From Winogradskyella aurantia (GTDB lineage Bacteria; Bacteroidota; Bacteroidia; Flavobacteriales; Flavobacteriaceae), in NCBI RefSeq assembly GCF_002266855.1, contig NZ_NGJN01000001.1, forward strand, positions 1 through 64,000: DNA of 64,000 nucleotides. The letters are read 5' to 3'. The position numbers and the translations under genes are program-made. The notes below the pieces were generated by a model, which saw only the letters and a list, made by a program, of their open reading frames with translations, did no database searches and had not been told where the DNA came from. Of the stretch, positions 41,699-50,760 are shown piece after piece (the stretch's first letter is position 1; every line of letters begins with the position of its first letter).

Positions 41699-42844
41699 AT
41701 GATTAAACTTATAAAACATACAGAGTTATATAGTCCGGAACACAAGGGCCAAAAAGATATTCTTATTGCAGGACAACAAATAGTAGCGATTGAGGATGAT
41801 CTTTCGCGCTTTGAAAACGATGCTGAAGTTTTTGACGCCCAAGGTAAAATAACAACGCCGGGGCTTATTGACCAGCACATCCATGTTATTGGAGCTGGTG
41901 GTAAAGATGGTTTTGCATCGATGACCCCAGAAGTAAGCCTGAGTGACCTTATCTCATGTGGGACCACGACGATTTGTAGCCTATTGGGAACCGATGGCAC
42001 AGCAAGAAACATCAGAAGCCTCTATGCTAAAGTAAAAGGACTCGACCAAGAAGGCATATCGGCTTATATGTTCAGTGGCTATTATGGGATGGACACAGTA
42101 ACCATAACGGATAGCATTCAAGGCGACATGATATTTATTGATAAAGTCCTTGGATGTAAAATAGCTATAAGCGACATAAGATCATCCTATCCCTCTGCAA
42201 CCGACCTTGTACGTAAATTGAGAGATATCAGAGTTGGCGGTATGATTGGTAATAAAAAAGGGGTTTTGCATATCCATTTAGGTAGTTTACCTAGTAAAAT
42301 GGATGTGCTCTTTGAATTGGTTGAAAAATTTCATTTTCCTATAGAACACATTTCTCCCACGCATGTGGGCCGCACAAAAGAATTATTTGATCAGGCTATT
42401 GCCTTTGCAAAACTTGGTGGGATGATTGATATTACCACAGGTGCCTCAAAATATACGGACCCTTATAAATCCGTCTTATATGCCTTAGACGAAGGTGTGA
42501 GCATAGATCTAATGACTTTTAGTACTGATGGACATGCAGGGCTTACAAAATTTAATGAAGCAGGTGAGGCGATTGGTGTCCGTAAAGCACCAATACACAC
42601 CAATCTTGAAGAAACTATAGCATTGGTAAAGGATGGTGGTATACCAATTAGTGAAGCTTTTAAACTTATCACAACGAATCCTGCCAAAAACCTTGGACTA
42701 AAACATAAGGGAAAGCTCGAAGTAGGGTATGATGCAGATTTGTGCTGTTTCAACAAAGACCTAGAACTCATAGATGTTTTTGCAAAAGGGAAGCACATGA
42801 TGAAAAATCAAATTATTAAAGTAAAGGGAAATTTTGAACAATAG
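41699..42844 (+). CDS. iadA: isoaspartyl dipeptidase (beta-aspartyl-peptidase)
   Basis: 381 residues, amidohydrolase superfamily. Metal ligands: H60-x-H62 in DQHIHV, a lysine near residue 153 in CKIAISD that would be carboxylated, H-I-H near 191-193, H in SPTHVGR near 221 and D in STDGHAG near 276. IadA cleaves L-beta-aspartyl-X dipeptides into aspartate and amino acid. The protein has no signal peptide and works in the cytoplasm, so its substrate must be imported. It is the diagnostic gene of the operon: the others are transport and secreted hydrolases. Confidence 0.93.
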   Translation: MIKLIKHTELYSPEHKGQKDILIAGQQIVAIEDDLSRFENDAEVFDAQGKITTPGLIDQHIHVIGAGGKDGFASMTPEVSLSDLISCGTTTICSLLGTDGTARNIRSLYAKVKGLDQEGISAYMFSGYYGMDTVTITDSIQGDMIFIDKVLGCKIAISDIRSSYPSATDLVRKLRDIRVGGMIGNKKGVLHIHLGSLPSKMDVLFELVEKFHFPIEHISPTHVGRTKELFDQAIAFAKLGGMIDITTGASKYTDPYKSVLYALDEGVSIDLMTFSTDGHAGLTKFNEAGEAIGVRKAPIHTNLEETIALVKDGGIPISEAFKLITTNPAKNLGLKHKGKLEVGYDADLCCFNKDLELIDVFAKGKHMMKNQIIKVKGNFEQ

Positions 42845-42854
42845 GCACAAAAAT

Positions 42855-44243
42855 ATGAACATGAATATTTTTAAAATAATTCTTAGCGTATTGGCCATTT
42901 TGAGCTTCTCAGACCAATTTGCTCAAAACACGAAGCTGAGCTCATATACATTTGGCGAAGGCTATAATTTTACTAATGCCAACGGTAGCACTTTCAGGAT
43001 ACAGGGGTACATCCAACCATCTATGGATACCGAGATTTATGAAGACTCAGACATACCGAACGCTACAAGATTTAGAATGAGGCGACTGCGTTTAAGATTT
43101 TCGGGTAGATCGGCGAATGAGAGATTTGGTTACAGGTTACAATTGGATTTGGCAGGCCAGGATGAAGCACAACGTGAAGGGGACGTTACCGATGCAAGAA
43201 ATCTCTTACTAGACGCTTATATATCTTATAAAATAACAAGACGTGTAGAGCTCATATTCGGTCAGCGCGCTACATATACCGATAACCGTGAATTATTTAT
43301 GAATTCCAATTCACTTCAACTTCCTGAACGCAGTAGATTAACATCTGCATTCGCAAGCATTAGGGAATTTGGGCTATTTGCAAAGGGAACCTTTAGAACA
43401 GGAGGTGGTACCTATCTTAAACCCTATTTAACCATCACAAACGGAGACGGTGCCAATGTATTTTCCAACGACCTAGGCGGACTAAAATACGGCGCACGTT
43501 TGGATTTTTTACCCTTTGGCTTATTTACCAATTTTGGGCAATTTAGACAAGCTGATGTTGTAAGAGAATTAACGCCTAAACTCGTGGTTGGTGTTACCGG
43601 AAATTATAATGACGGTATAACTAGTAGGAGGGGAAGAAATAGTGGTAGAATCTATTATTTAAATGACTTGAACGGAAATGGTGCATTAGACGATGGCGAA
43701 GAGCGTTTACCTGATTATGCAAAGTTTGGTATTGACTTTTTGTTTAAATACAAAGGGTTTTCGGTATTAGGCGAGTACCATAAGAGCTTTGTAACAGATA
43801 TTGCAGACGATATCAATTTAAGGAATGATATTTATGGTGATGATATTGATGTTCTCACCGATAGATTTAGAGGTCGTGTTAATCCAACCTCGGATGATTT
43901 TAGAGATTACACACCGCAAGAATATGTCAAAAGACAATTAATGCTTGGTGAAGCCTATAATATTCAAGCAGGATATCTATTTAAAAATGGATTCTCAATT
44001 GATGCTAGGTATACGCATATCAACTCAGACACCAATTCCTTTCTTAACAATGCCACGTTTTTTAATAGACCAGATTATTACACCATTGGAGTAAGTAAGT
44101 ATCTATCGAGAAGTTATGGTGCAAAAATCCAAGCCTCTTATACTTGGATAAACGCAGGAGAGTTTGGAATATTTGACAATAATGGAAATACTCTGCCAGG
44201 TGGTGAACAATTATTTAGACTAATCTTAACCGTAGCCTTTTAA
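42855..44243 (+). CDS. OprP/OprO-type porin
   Basis: 462 residues from ATG 42,855; the open frame reaches back to a TTG at 42,834 that overlaps iadA, but only the later start gives a clean signal peptide (cleaved after QFAQ). It is a beta-barrel of the phosphate-selective porin O/P family, with FRIQGYIQP at the N-terminal strand, RFRMRRLRLRF and a C-terminal aromatic residue (LTVAF). Such porins favour anions, which would suit acidic peptides. The gene is co-transcribed with iadA and the M14 peptidase (1-bp gap). Confidence 0.83.
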   Translation: MNMNIFKIILSVLAILSFSDQFAQNTKLSSYTFGEGYNFTNANGSTFRIQGYIQPSMDTEIYEDSDIPNATRFRMRRLRLRFSGRSANERFGYRLQLDLAGQDEAQREGDVTDARNLLLDAYISYKITRRVELIFGQRATYTDNRELFMNSNSLQLPERSRLTSAFASIREFGLFAKGTFRTGGGTYLKPYLTITNGDGANVFSNDLGGLKYGARLDFLPFGLFTNFGQFRQADVVRELTPKLVVGVTGNYNDGITSRRGRNSGRIYYLNDLNGNGALDDGEERLPDYAKFGIDFLFKYKGFSVLGEYHKSFVTDIADDINLRNDIYGDDIDVLTDRFRGRVNPTSDDFRDYTPQEYVKRQLMLGEAYNIQAGYLFKNGFSIDARYTHINSDTNSFLNNATFFNRPDYYTIGVSKYLSRSYGAKIQASYTWINAGEFGIFDNNGNTLPGGEQLFRLILTVAF

Positions 44244-44244
44244 A

Positions 44245-45774
44245 ATGAAGAACGTAATTATTTTAATATGTACCGTGTTGAGTATAACAGCTTATGCTCA
44301 GTTTAGTCCTCAATCTAAAAAAATAACAGAGAAGTTTTTTCCTGATAGCGAAGCCATCTTAAACACCACACCAGCGCTACAAAAAAAGAGAGGGTTTACA
44401 AACTACAAAGAGTTAATGGCGTTTTTAAATACTGTTAAATCCAGCCATTCTGATAAAGTTGAGATTTCTTTTATAGGCAAAAGCCAAAAGGGGAAAGATA
44501 TACCAATAATTAAAATAAACGTCCCAAACAGTAAGGATAAGATTAAAGTTTGGATGCAAGGTGGTGTGCATGGCAATGAACCGGCCAGTACCGAGACTAT
44601 GCTGTATTTAATTGACCGTTTATTAAATGACAACTCCCATGAAAATTTAATGGAACATTTAGATCTGGCCATTGTGCCCATGGCCAACATAGATGGCTAT
44701 TTAAAAAATGATAGATACGCGGCGAACGGATTGGATCTAAACAGAGACCAAACCAAACTTATGGCACCTGAAAGTATTGCGATTAAACAAGCATATTCTG
44801 ACTTTAATCCAGACGTATCTGTAGATTTTCATGAATACAGACCTTATAGAAGAGATTTTGCCAGAATGGGGGACTTTGGAATTACCAACATGTATGATGT
44901 TATGTTTTTACGCAGTAGTAATCTTAATATCCCTGAGAATTTAAGAGTACTTACAGAGCGCTTATTTATTGAAAATGCTCGAAAACCTTTAGACGTTTTT
45001 GGCTATACACATCACCCTTATATCTCAACAACTAAAGTTGACGGCGAAATACATATCAACCAAGGCTCGATTAGTTCGAGGTCCTTTGCAACAAACACGG
45101 CCTTAACAAATACCATCTCTGCCCTTATAGAAATTAGAGGCGTTGGTCTAGGAAAAACATCTTTTAAAAGACGAATACATTCAGGATTTTCAATTGCACT
45201 TTCCTTTCTAAGAACAGCCACTGAAAATATTGCTTTGGTTAAAGATGAAATTGAACAAGCTAAGAGGCAACAAAACGATGTTGTTGTAGAATATAAAAGG
45301 GGCATCTACCAAGATAATGTTTCATTTATAGATGTAAACAGCAATGAATATATAGATATCAATCTGACCATAAGGGATGCGGAAAAAGCGACCTCAACCC
45401 TAACAAGAAAACGACCTAAAGCTTACATTGTAGAGGCCAATCAAACAGATATCATCAATAAACTGACCATACTTGGTGTTGACATTGAGTATCTAGAAAA
45501 CGAAAAAACCTATGATGTAGAAACCTATGTCATTGATAATTATAGTGCAAAACCCATTCGATACGAAAAAATGAAACTTCAAACTGTAAGTGTAGATTTA
45601 AAGAAACAGCAACTAAGCTTTCCAAAAGGGACTGCTTTAGTATATATGAACCAAAGAAGGGCCAATATAGTACCAGAAATCCTTGAACCAGAAGCTCCAA
45701 ACAGCTTGGTTAGTTTTGGTGTTATTAAAACCAAAAAAGGAGATACTTTACCTATTTATAGATTACTTAACTAA
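44245..45774 (+). CDS. secreted M14-family zinc carboxypeptidase
   Basis: 509 residues. Signal peptide (1-19). Zinc ligands H-x-x-E in GGVHGNEPAS near residues 110-113 and H in D-F-H-E-Y-R near 195. The catalytic glutamate is in LIEIRGVGLG near 296. A C-terminal domain of about 170 residues follows, beta-rich, unassigned. N-D-R and R-x-N-D/R positions that bind the substrate carboxylate (DLNRDQTK) are visible. Periplasmic location is likely, between two porins. Possible role: trimming peptides released by the surface hydrolases to units that IadA can use. Confidence 0.87.
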   Translation: MKNVIILICTVLSITAYAQFSPQSKKITEKFFPDSEAILNTTPALQKKRGFTNYKELMAFLNTVKSSHSDKVEISFIGKSQKGKDIPIIKINVPNSKDKIKVWMQGGVHGNEPASTETMLYLIDRLLNDNSHENLMEHLDLAIVPMANIDGYLKNDRYAANGLDLNRDQTKLMAPESIAIKQAYSDFNPDVSVDFHEYRPYRRDFARMGDFGITNMYDVMFLRSSNLNIPENLRVLTERLFIENARKPLDVFGYTHHPYISTTKVDGEIHINQGSISSRSFATNTALTNTISALIEIRGVGLGKTSFKRRIHSGFSIALSFLRTATENIALVKDEIEQAKRQQNDVVVEYKRGIYQDNVSFIDVNSNEYIDINLTIRDAEKATSTLTRKRPKAYIVEANQTDIINKLTILGVDIEYLENEKTYDVETYVIDNYSAKPIRYEKMKLQTVSVDLKKQQLSFPKGTALVYMNQRRANIVPEILEPEAPNSLVSFGVIKTKKGDTLPIYRLLN

Positions 45775-45794
45775 GAGCAATAAACTAAATCGAT

Positions 45795-47069
45795 ATGAAA
45801 CGATTACAGCACATAAAGACCAACCATTTATTATTATTACTATGTTGTTTTGGCTTAACTACATTCGCAAATGCTCAGCAAGAATATGAAGAGCAAGACC
45901 CGGATGCCGAACCCGAAGCAGCAAAGAATCAAGCAAACTATAAATTAGGTAGTGGCTTGGATTTTTCCTTTAATGACGGTGATTACCATTTTGGAGTAAC
46001 GGGTTTTATTCAACCTGGGTTTCTAAATGAAAGCACAAAAGGATTTGAAGATGTCAATCAATTTCGATCTAAGCGAACCTTCCTACAGTTTGATGGGAAT
46101 GCCATAAAAGAAAAAGTTTCCTTTTTTGTGCAGTTGGATTTTAGCCTGTCTAATCCTCTTATGGATGCCTGGTTGGCCTATGAGCCCATTGAGCAAGTTA
46201 AAATCAGCTTCGGTCAGAAACAAACCTTTGTTAATAATCGTGAAATGCTATACCGTGAGGATAGGCTACAATTCGCTAACAGAAGTTTTTTGAGCCAGAC
46301 CCTTTCTGAAACCGGTCGTGAATTTGGTGTATTTGTTGAATCTAATTTTGAATTTGCTGGTGTTGGCATTGCTCCCATGGCTGCTCTTACTTCGGGAGAT
46401 GGTCGTAATAGCTTCGGTGACGATTCTAGAGATTCAGATATTGGAGGTTTAAAACTTGGTGGACGTTTAGATATTTACCCATTGGGTTATTTTAAAGCTG
46501 GGAACGAATTAACAAGTGTAGATTTAGAAAGAGAAGATACATTGAAATTTGTGGTAGGCGTTGCTGGCAGTCAGAATTATGGCGCTAGTGGGCCGACAGG
46601 AGAAGGTCATGGTGATTTTTTCTTGTTTGATGCCAATGGCAACGACAATCTACCAGATTACAGACAGTTTTATGTCGATTTACTGGCAAAATACAAGGGC
46701 TTTTCCCTTCTGGCAGAATATGCTAACGCTTCTGCTACGGGTATAGATGAAGTATATCTTGATGAGAGCGCAACTCAAATTTTAGCTCCTGGACAAATAA
46801 GTGAATTCCTTGCTCTCGGTGATAGCTACAATTTTCAGGTAGGTTATGTTACCAAGAACGGGTACAGTTTTGACCTTAGTTTTAATGCCTCTACCCCTGA
46901 ATTTGAGAATAGTATGTCCGTTTTAAATGATTTTAACGCAACCACATTGGGCTTTACGAAATATTTTTATGGTAATAGTTTAAAACTACAAACCTCCTAC
47001 AGCATTATAAATCCTTCAATCGGTGAAACTATAAATCAGTTTGAGATTTTATTTCAAATAGCGCTATAA
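45795..47069 (+). CDS. OprP/OprO-type porin (second)
   Basis: 424 residues. Signal peptide (about 1-27, ending ANAQ). Beta-barrel of the same family as the 42,855 porin, with YHFGVTGFIQPGF at the first strand, RSKRTFLQF, and a final hydrophobic strand FEILFQIAL. An acidic stretch near residues 30-40 (EEQDPDAEPEAA) follows the signal peptide. It overlaps the next gene by one base. The two barrels are only moderately alike, so this is an old pair, not a recent duplication. Confidence 0.82.
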   Translation: MKRLQHIKTNHLLLLLCCFGLTTFANAQQEYEEQDPDAEPEAAKNQANYKLGSGLDFSFNDGDYHFGVTGFIQPGFLNESTKGFEDVNQFRSKRTFLQFDGNAIKEKVSFFVQLDFSLSNPLMDAWLAYEPIEQVKISFGQKQTFVNNREMLYREDRLQFANRSFLSQTLSETGREFGVFVESNFEFAGVGIAPMAALTSGDGRNSFGDDSRDSDIGGLKLGGRLDIYPLGYFKAGNELTSVDLEREDTLKFVVGVAGSQNYGASGPTGEGHGDFFLFDANGNDNLPDYRQFYVDLLAKYKGFSLLAEYANASATGIDEVYLDESATQILAPGQISEFLALGDSYNFQVGYVTKNGYSFDLSFNASTPEFENSMSVLNDFNATTLGFTKYFYGNSLKLQTSYSIINPSIGETINQFEILFQIAL

Positions 47070-48220
47070 TGGCAAAAAAATGGGTTTTTCTGTTAGCAAT
47101 AATTTTTTGCCTAACCAATGCTTATGGCCAAAATCTAATAGAAAACTCGACAGGCTCATTTATTTTTACGCCTCAAGCCCCTTTAAACAGACCCCCTATT
47201 GAGGTATTTTACCACATTCCTAATGGTGACATTTCTAATATGCCTATTTTGTTTTCATTCCATGGGGCTACCAGAGATGGCGCTAACTACAGAGATTATT
47301 GGGTAGGTATGGCCAATGCCAATGGTTTTATGATTTTTGCACCTGAATTCTCCTCTACCAACTATCCTGGACTTGGAGATAATTATTTGATGGCAAATAT
47401 TTTTGATGATGGCGATAATCCTAGTATAGAAACTTTTAATAATCAAAACGAATGGACATTTTCTATCCTTGATCCTTTGTTTAATCATATAAAAGCAGAT
47501 ATTTCCGGACAGCAACAAAAGTACAGTGCATGGGGCCACTCTGGAGGAGCTCAATTTTTGCATCGGTTTGTGATGTACATGCCTAACAGTAATTTAGATA
47601 CTGCCGTTTGTTCAAATGCCGGATGGTATACAGTCCCAGAATTTGGAGTTAATTTTCCTTATGGTTTAAATTTAGGTCAACTCCCAAATAATACATTAAT
47701 TTCAGCTTTTTCAAAAAAACTAATTGTTCACCTAGGTGAGGACGATACAGATCCTAATTCGCCAGGATTAAGACACAACACGATAGTTGATAATCAGCAA
47801 GGCCTATTTCGCCTAGAACGTGGTCAATATTTTTATTCAACTAGCGAAACAACAGCGGCTAACTTAAATGTTCTTTTTAATTGGGAGAATGAATTAGTGC
47901 CCAATGTAGGCCATGAGCCCCAACTCATGGCAAACGATGCCTTACAGTATTTGTTAGTGAGTTTATCTACACCAACTTTTGATGTAAATAACGGTGTTAA
48001 AATATATCCAAACCCAACAAATACAGGTAGAGTTACTATATCTTCATCAAATGCTAATGCCATGAGGATTAGTGTTTTTAATGTTTTAGGAAAGCAAGTT
48101 AAGAAAGCCGCCATCCAACCTAATACTAGTCTAGATGTATCTAATCTTAAATCTGGAATTTACATTGTACGATTAGAGCAAAACAATGCTACAACCACTA
48201 AAAAATTAATTATTAAGTAA
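47069..48220 (+). CDS. PHB-depolymerase-like alpha/beta hydrolase with T9SS sorting domain
   Basis: 383 residues. Signal peptide (about 1-20). The hydrolase domain is paralogous to the lipoprotein at 34,887: FHGATRDGANYRD, nucleophile G-H-S158-G-G-A, GWYTVP and a histidine in VGHEP near residue 290. From about residue 315 a type A T9SS sorting domain is appended (VKIYPNPTNTG to LKSGIYIVRL). It is secreted or surface-bound through T9SS. Last gene of the operon, overlapping the porin gene by one base and followed by a terminator. Confidence 0.88.
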   Translation: MAKKWVFLLAIIFCLTNAYGQNLIENSTGSFIFTPQAPLNRPPIEVFYHIPNGDISNMPILFSFHGATRDGANYRDYWVGMANANGFMIFAPEFSSTNYPGLGDNYLMANIFDDGDNPSIETFNNQNEWTFSILDPLFNHIKADISGQQQKYSAWGHSGGAQFLHRFVMYMPNSNLDTAVCSNAGWYTVPEFGVNFPYGLNLGQLPNNTLISAFSKKLIVHLGEDDTDPNSPGLRHNTIVDNQQGLFRLERGQYFYSTSETTAANLNVLFNWENELVPNVGHEPQLMANDALQYLLVSLSTPTFDVNNGVKIYPNPTNTGRVTISSSNANAMRISVFNVLGKQVKKAAIQPNTSLDVSNLKSGIYIVRLEQNNATTTKKLIIK

Positions 48221-48238
48221 TACCTTTTATACTATATA

Positions 48239-48276
48239 AGAAAGCGCTATTAGGTATCTAGGAGCGCTTCTTATTT
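48239..48276 (+). terminator. terminator of the iadA operon
   Basis: AAGCGCT (48242-48248) with AGCGCTT (48263-48269), then CTTATTTT. It closes the 39,318-48,220 operon. Confidence 0.75.
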
Positions 48277-48280
48277 TGCC

Positions 48281-48288
48281 TATTTTTG
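48281..48288 (+). promoter_or_regulatory. promoter -7 element very close to the 48,293 start codon
   Basis: TATTTTTG matches TAnnTTTG and ends only 4 bp before the GTG start. A transcript begun at the usual distance would start at or next to that codon, giving a leaderless or nearly leaderless mRNA. Confidence 0.5.
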
Positions 48289-48292
48289 CATT

Positions 48293-49273
48293 GTGACGAC
48301 AGCACAAGACATATTTGGCATTTCTAGTAAATCAGCGTTTAAGGACGCAGCCTTAGACGTTTTCAAGTATCAATTTGAAAACAATTCAGTATATCGTTCA
48401 TTTTGCGATTTATTATACAAGCATCCTTCCGATATAAACACCATCAGTGACATCCCCTTTTTACCAATAGAATTCTTCAAAACCCATGAGGTCATAAGTA
48501 ACCGAAATACTATTGAAAAAACATTTACAAGTTCTGGGACAACCGGCACCTTAACAAGCAAACACTTTATCACGGATTTGACGCTCTATGAAAAAAGTTT
48601 TAGAAGGGGTTTTAAGCATTTTTACGGCGATATTGAAGATTATGTCGTACTTGCGCTTCTCCCGTCCTATCTAGAACGCAAGGGCTCATCCTTAATCTAT
48701 ATGGTTAATGACTTTATTAAACATTCCAAACACCCTGAAAGTGGCTTTTATCTCGACAATCACAAAGAACTAGCCGAACAGATTCAAGCCCTAGAAGCTA
48801 AAAACCAAAAGACACTTCTTATAGGGGTCTCCTTTGCCTTACTGGAATTAGTAGAAACCTATAATTTTCAATGTAAACATACTATCGTAATGGAAACGGG
48901 CGGCATGAAAGGCCGAAGAAAAGAAATTATAAGAACAGAACTCCATGAGATTTTAAACAAGGGGTTTGGAGTAAATCATATACAAAGTGAATATGGCATG
49001 ACGGAACTTTTGAGTCAGGCTTATTCTAAGGGCAATGGTGTTTTTGAATGTCCCCCATGGATGAGCGTTTTAACACGTGACACCGAGGACGCCTTGTCTA
49101 TACAAAGCATCAATAAAACGGGTGGATTAAACATTATTGATTTGGCGAATATAAATTCATGTGCCTTTATAGCAACACAAGATTTAGGTAAAGTATATAA
49201 CGACGGAACATTTGAGGTTATTGGTCGCTTTGACCATTCAGATATTAGAGGATGCAATTTGATGGCACTGTAA
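48293..49273 (+). CDS. LuxE-like acyl-protein synthetase
   Basis: 326 residues from GTG 48,293. LuxE/acyl-protein synthetase family (adenylate-forming). The ATP-binding loop is F-T-S-S-G-T-T-G-T near residue 82, and E-Y-G-M-T-E-L near 232 is the second adenylation motif. LuxE activates fatty acids in the bioluminescence fatty-acid reductase, but no luxAB or luxCD lies here, and stand-alone relatives occur in Bacteroidota next to lipid or polysaccharide genes. Role unknown. No lipid gene adjoins it. Confidence 0.82.
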   Translation: MTTAQDIFGISSKSAFKDAALDVFKYQFENNSVYRSFCDLLYKHPSDINTISDIPFLPIEFFKTHEVISNRNTIEKTFTSSGTTGTLTSKHFITDLTLYEKSFRRGFKHFYGDIEDYVVLALLPSYLERKGSSLIYMVNDFIKHSKHPESGFYLDNHKELAEQIQALEAKNQKTLLIGVSFALLELVETYNFQCKHTIVMETGGMKGRRKEIIRTELHEILNKGFGVNHIQSEYGMTELLSQAYSKGNGVFECPPWMSVLTRDTEDALSIQSINKTGGLNIIDLANINSCAFIATQDLGKVYNDGTFEVIGRFDHSDIRGCNLMAL

Positions 49274-49343
49274 GTTTTCCAACGCTTTTACGACTAACTC
49301 TAAGAGAAAGAAAGATTTTCATTAGTTAGTTGGTTAGTAAGAG

Positions 49344-49371
49344 GGTGCCCGAAAAAATTTCGGGCACTTTT
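49344..49371. terminator. bidirectional terminator
   Basis: A perfect 10-bp stem, GTGCCCGAAA (49345-49354) with TTTCGGGCAC (49358-49367), has T-rich sequence on both sides. It serves tyrS (minus) and probably the LuxE-like gene (plus). Confidence 0.88.
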
Positions 49372-50670
49372 CTATATAAGCTTAATAATATAGGTTGTTT
49401 TCTTTCCCTTATTGAGGATGATGTACCTGTTATTAATAACATCGCTAGAAGATAAGACATAATCCTCGGTCACCTTTTCCTTGTTAACGGCTACAGCATT
49501 TTCTTTTAGCGCTCGTCTTGCTTCACCGTTAGATTTCAGGAAATTAGTTTTGGCAGCCAAAGCTCCTATCATATCTAAACCTTGACCAAAGTCTTCATGT
49601 GATATCTCCGCTTGCGGAACCCCTTCAAACACATCCAAAAACGTCTCTTCATCCAAGGTTTTTATATCTTCCTTAAACGATTTACTAAACAATATTTGAG
49701 ATGCTTTTTCGGCATTTTCAAAATCTTCCTGAGAATGGACCATTATGGTAATTTCTTCTGCCAAACGTTTTTGTAAAAGCCTTAAGTGAGGTGCTTTCTG
49801 ATGTTCGGAAATCAAGTCTTCAATATCTTGCTGCGTTAAGAATGTAAATATTTTAATATATTTTTCAGCATCCTCATCACTAGAATTGAGCCAATACTGA
49901 TAGAACTTGTAAGGTGATGTTCTCTTGGAATCTAACCAAACATTGCCCCCTTCAGATTTCCCGAATTTGGAGCCGTCTGATTTGGTTATCAACGGACAAG
50001 TAATGGCGTAACCCTTCCCTTGTCCAATACGTCTTATTAGTTCTGTACCTGTAGTAATATTACCCCATTGATCACTTCCGCCCATTTGAATTGTACAGTG
50101 GTTCTCCTTGTAAAGATGTAAAAAGTCGTACCCCTGTACCAACTGATAGGTAAATTCCGTAAAACTCATCCCATCATCGTTAGATTCCCCGGAAATTCTA
50201 TTCTTCACGGAATCCTTTGCCATCATGTAATTAACTGTAATATGCTTTCCCACATCCCTAATGAAATCCAAAAAGGTAAAGTCCTTCATCCAGTCATAGT
50301 TATTGACTAATACGGCTGCATTATTCGAGTCGCTTTCAAAATCTAAAAAATGGGCTAATTGCTTTTTTATGGCTTCTTGATTACGACGTAGGGTTTTCTC
50401 ATCTAATAAATTACGCTCACTAGACTTGCCAGAAGGGTCGCCTATCATTCCCGTAGCACCACCCACCAAGGCCAAAGGTTTATGACCGCATCTCTGATAA
50501 TGGGCCAAAAGCATTATGGGAACTAAATTGCCAATGTGTAAGGAATCTGCCGTAGGATCAAAACCTACGTAAGCTGTTCGCATTGCCTCGGACAAATGGT
50601 CCTCAACACCTGGCATGCTATCGTGCAACATTCCTCTCCATCTAAGCTCTTCAACAAAATTCTTTCCCAT
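49372..50670 (-). CDS. tyrS: tyrosyl-tRNA synthetase
   Basis: 432 residues, normal length. Class I signature H45-I-G-N and the KMSKS-equivalent K-F-G-K-S near residue 230. The C-terminal S4-like RNA-binding domain spans about residues 365-432. The tyrosine-binding stretch YDFLHLY and GGSDQWGN are present. Monocistronic, with a -7 element 30 bp upstream and a strong terminator. Confidence 0.97.
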   Translation of the reverse strand: MGKNFVEELRWRGMLHDSMPGVEDHLSEAMRTAYVGFDPTADSLHIGNLVPIMLLAHYQRCGHKPLALVGGATGMIGDPSGKSSERNLLDEKTLRRNQEAIKKQLAHFLDFESDSNNAAVLVNNYDWMKDFTFLDFIRDVGKHITVNYMMAKDSVKNRISGESNDDGMSFTEFTYQLVQGYDFLHLYKENHCTIQMGGSDQWGNITTGTELIRRIGQGKGYAITCPLITKSDGSKFGKSEGGNVWLDSKRTSPYKFYQYWLNSSDEDAEKYIKIFTFLTQQDIEDLISEHQKAPHLRLLQKRLAEEITIMVHSQEDFENAEKASQILFSKSFKEDIKTLDEETFLDVFEGVPQAEISHEDFGQGLDMIGALAAKTNFLKSNGEARRALKENAVAVNKEKVTEDYVLSSSDVINNRYIILNKGKKTTYIIKLI

Positions 50671-50699
50671 GTGATTAAAATTGAAAACTATAGTTTTGG

Positions 50700-50707
50700 C
50701 AAAGATA
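50700..50707 (-). promoter_or_regulatory. promoter -7 element of tyrS
   Basis: On the minus strand TATCTTTG matches TAnnTTTG, 29 bp before the tyrS start. The 90-bp intergenic region also serves the divergent epimerase gene. Confidence 0.6.
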
Positions 50708-50760
50708 TGTTTCCATCACAAAAGAGAAAAGACAAATCTAAAAAAGCGTAACTTAGCTTT

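Noticed and set aside
33429-48220. A cyanophycinase or a SusC/SusD pair in the iadA locus
   Set aside because: I looked for the S51 serine peptidase pattern, TonB-dependent barrels and SusD-like lipoproteins; none is present. The barrels are OprP-like and the hydrolases are alpha/beta-fold.
48293-49273. A bioluminescence (lux) operon
   Set aside because: Only a LuxE-like protein is present; no luciferase, reductase or acyl-transferase gene is next to it.
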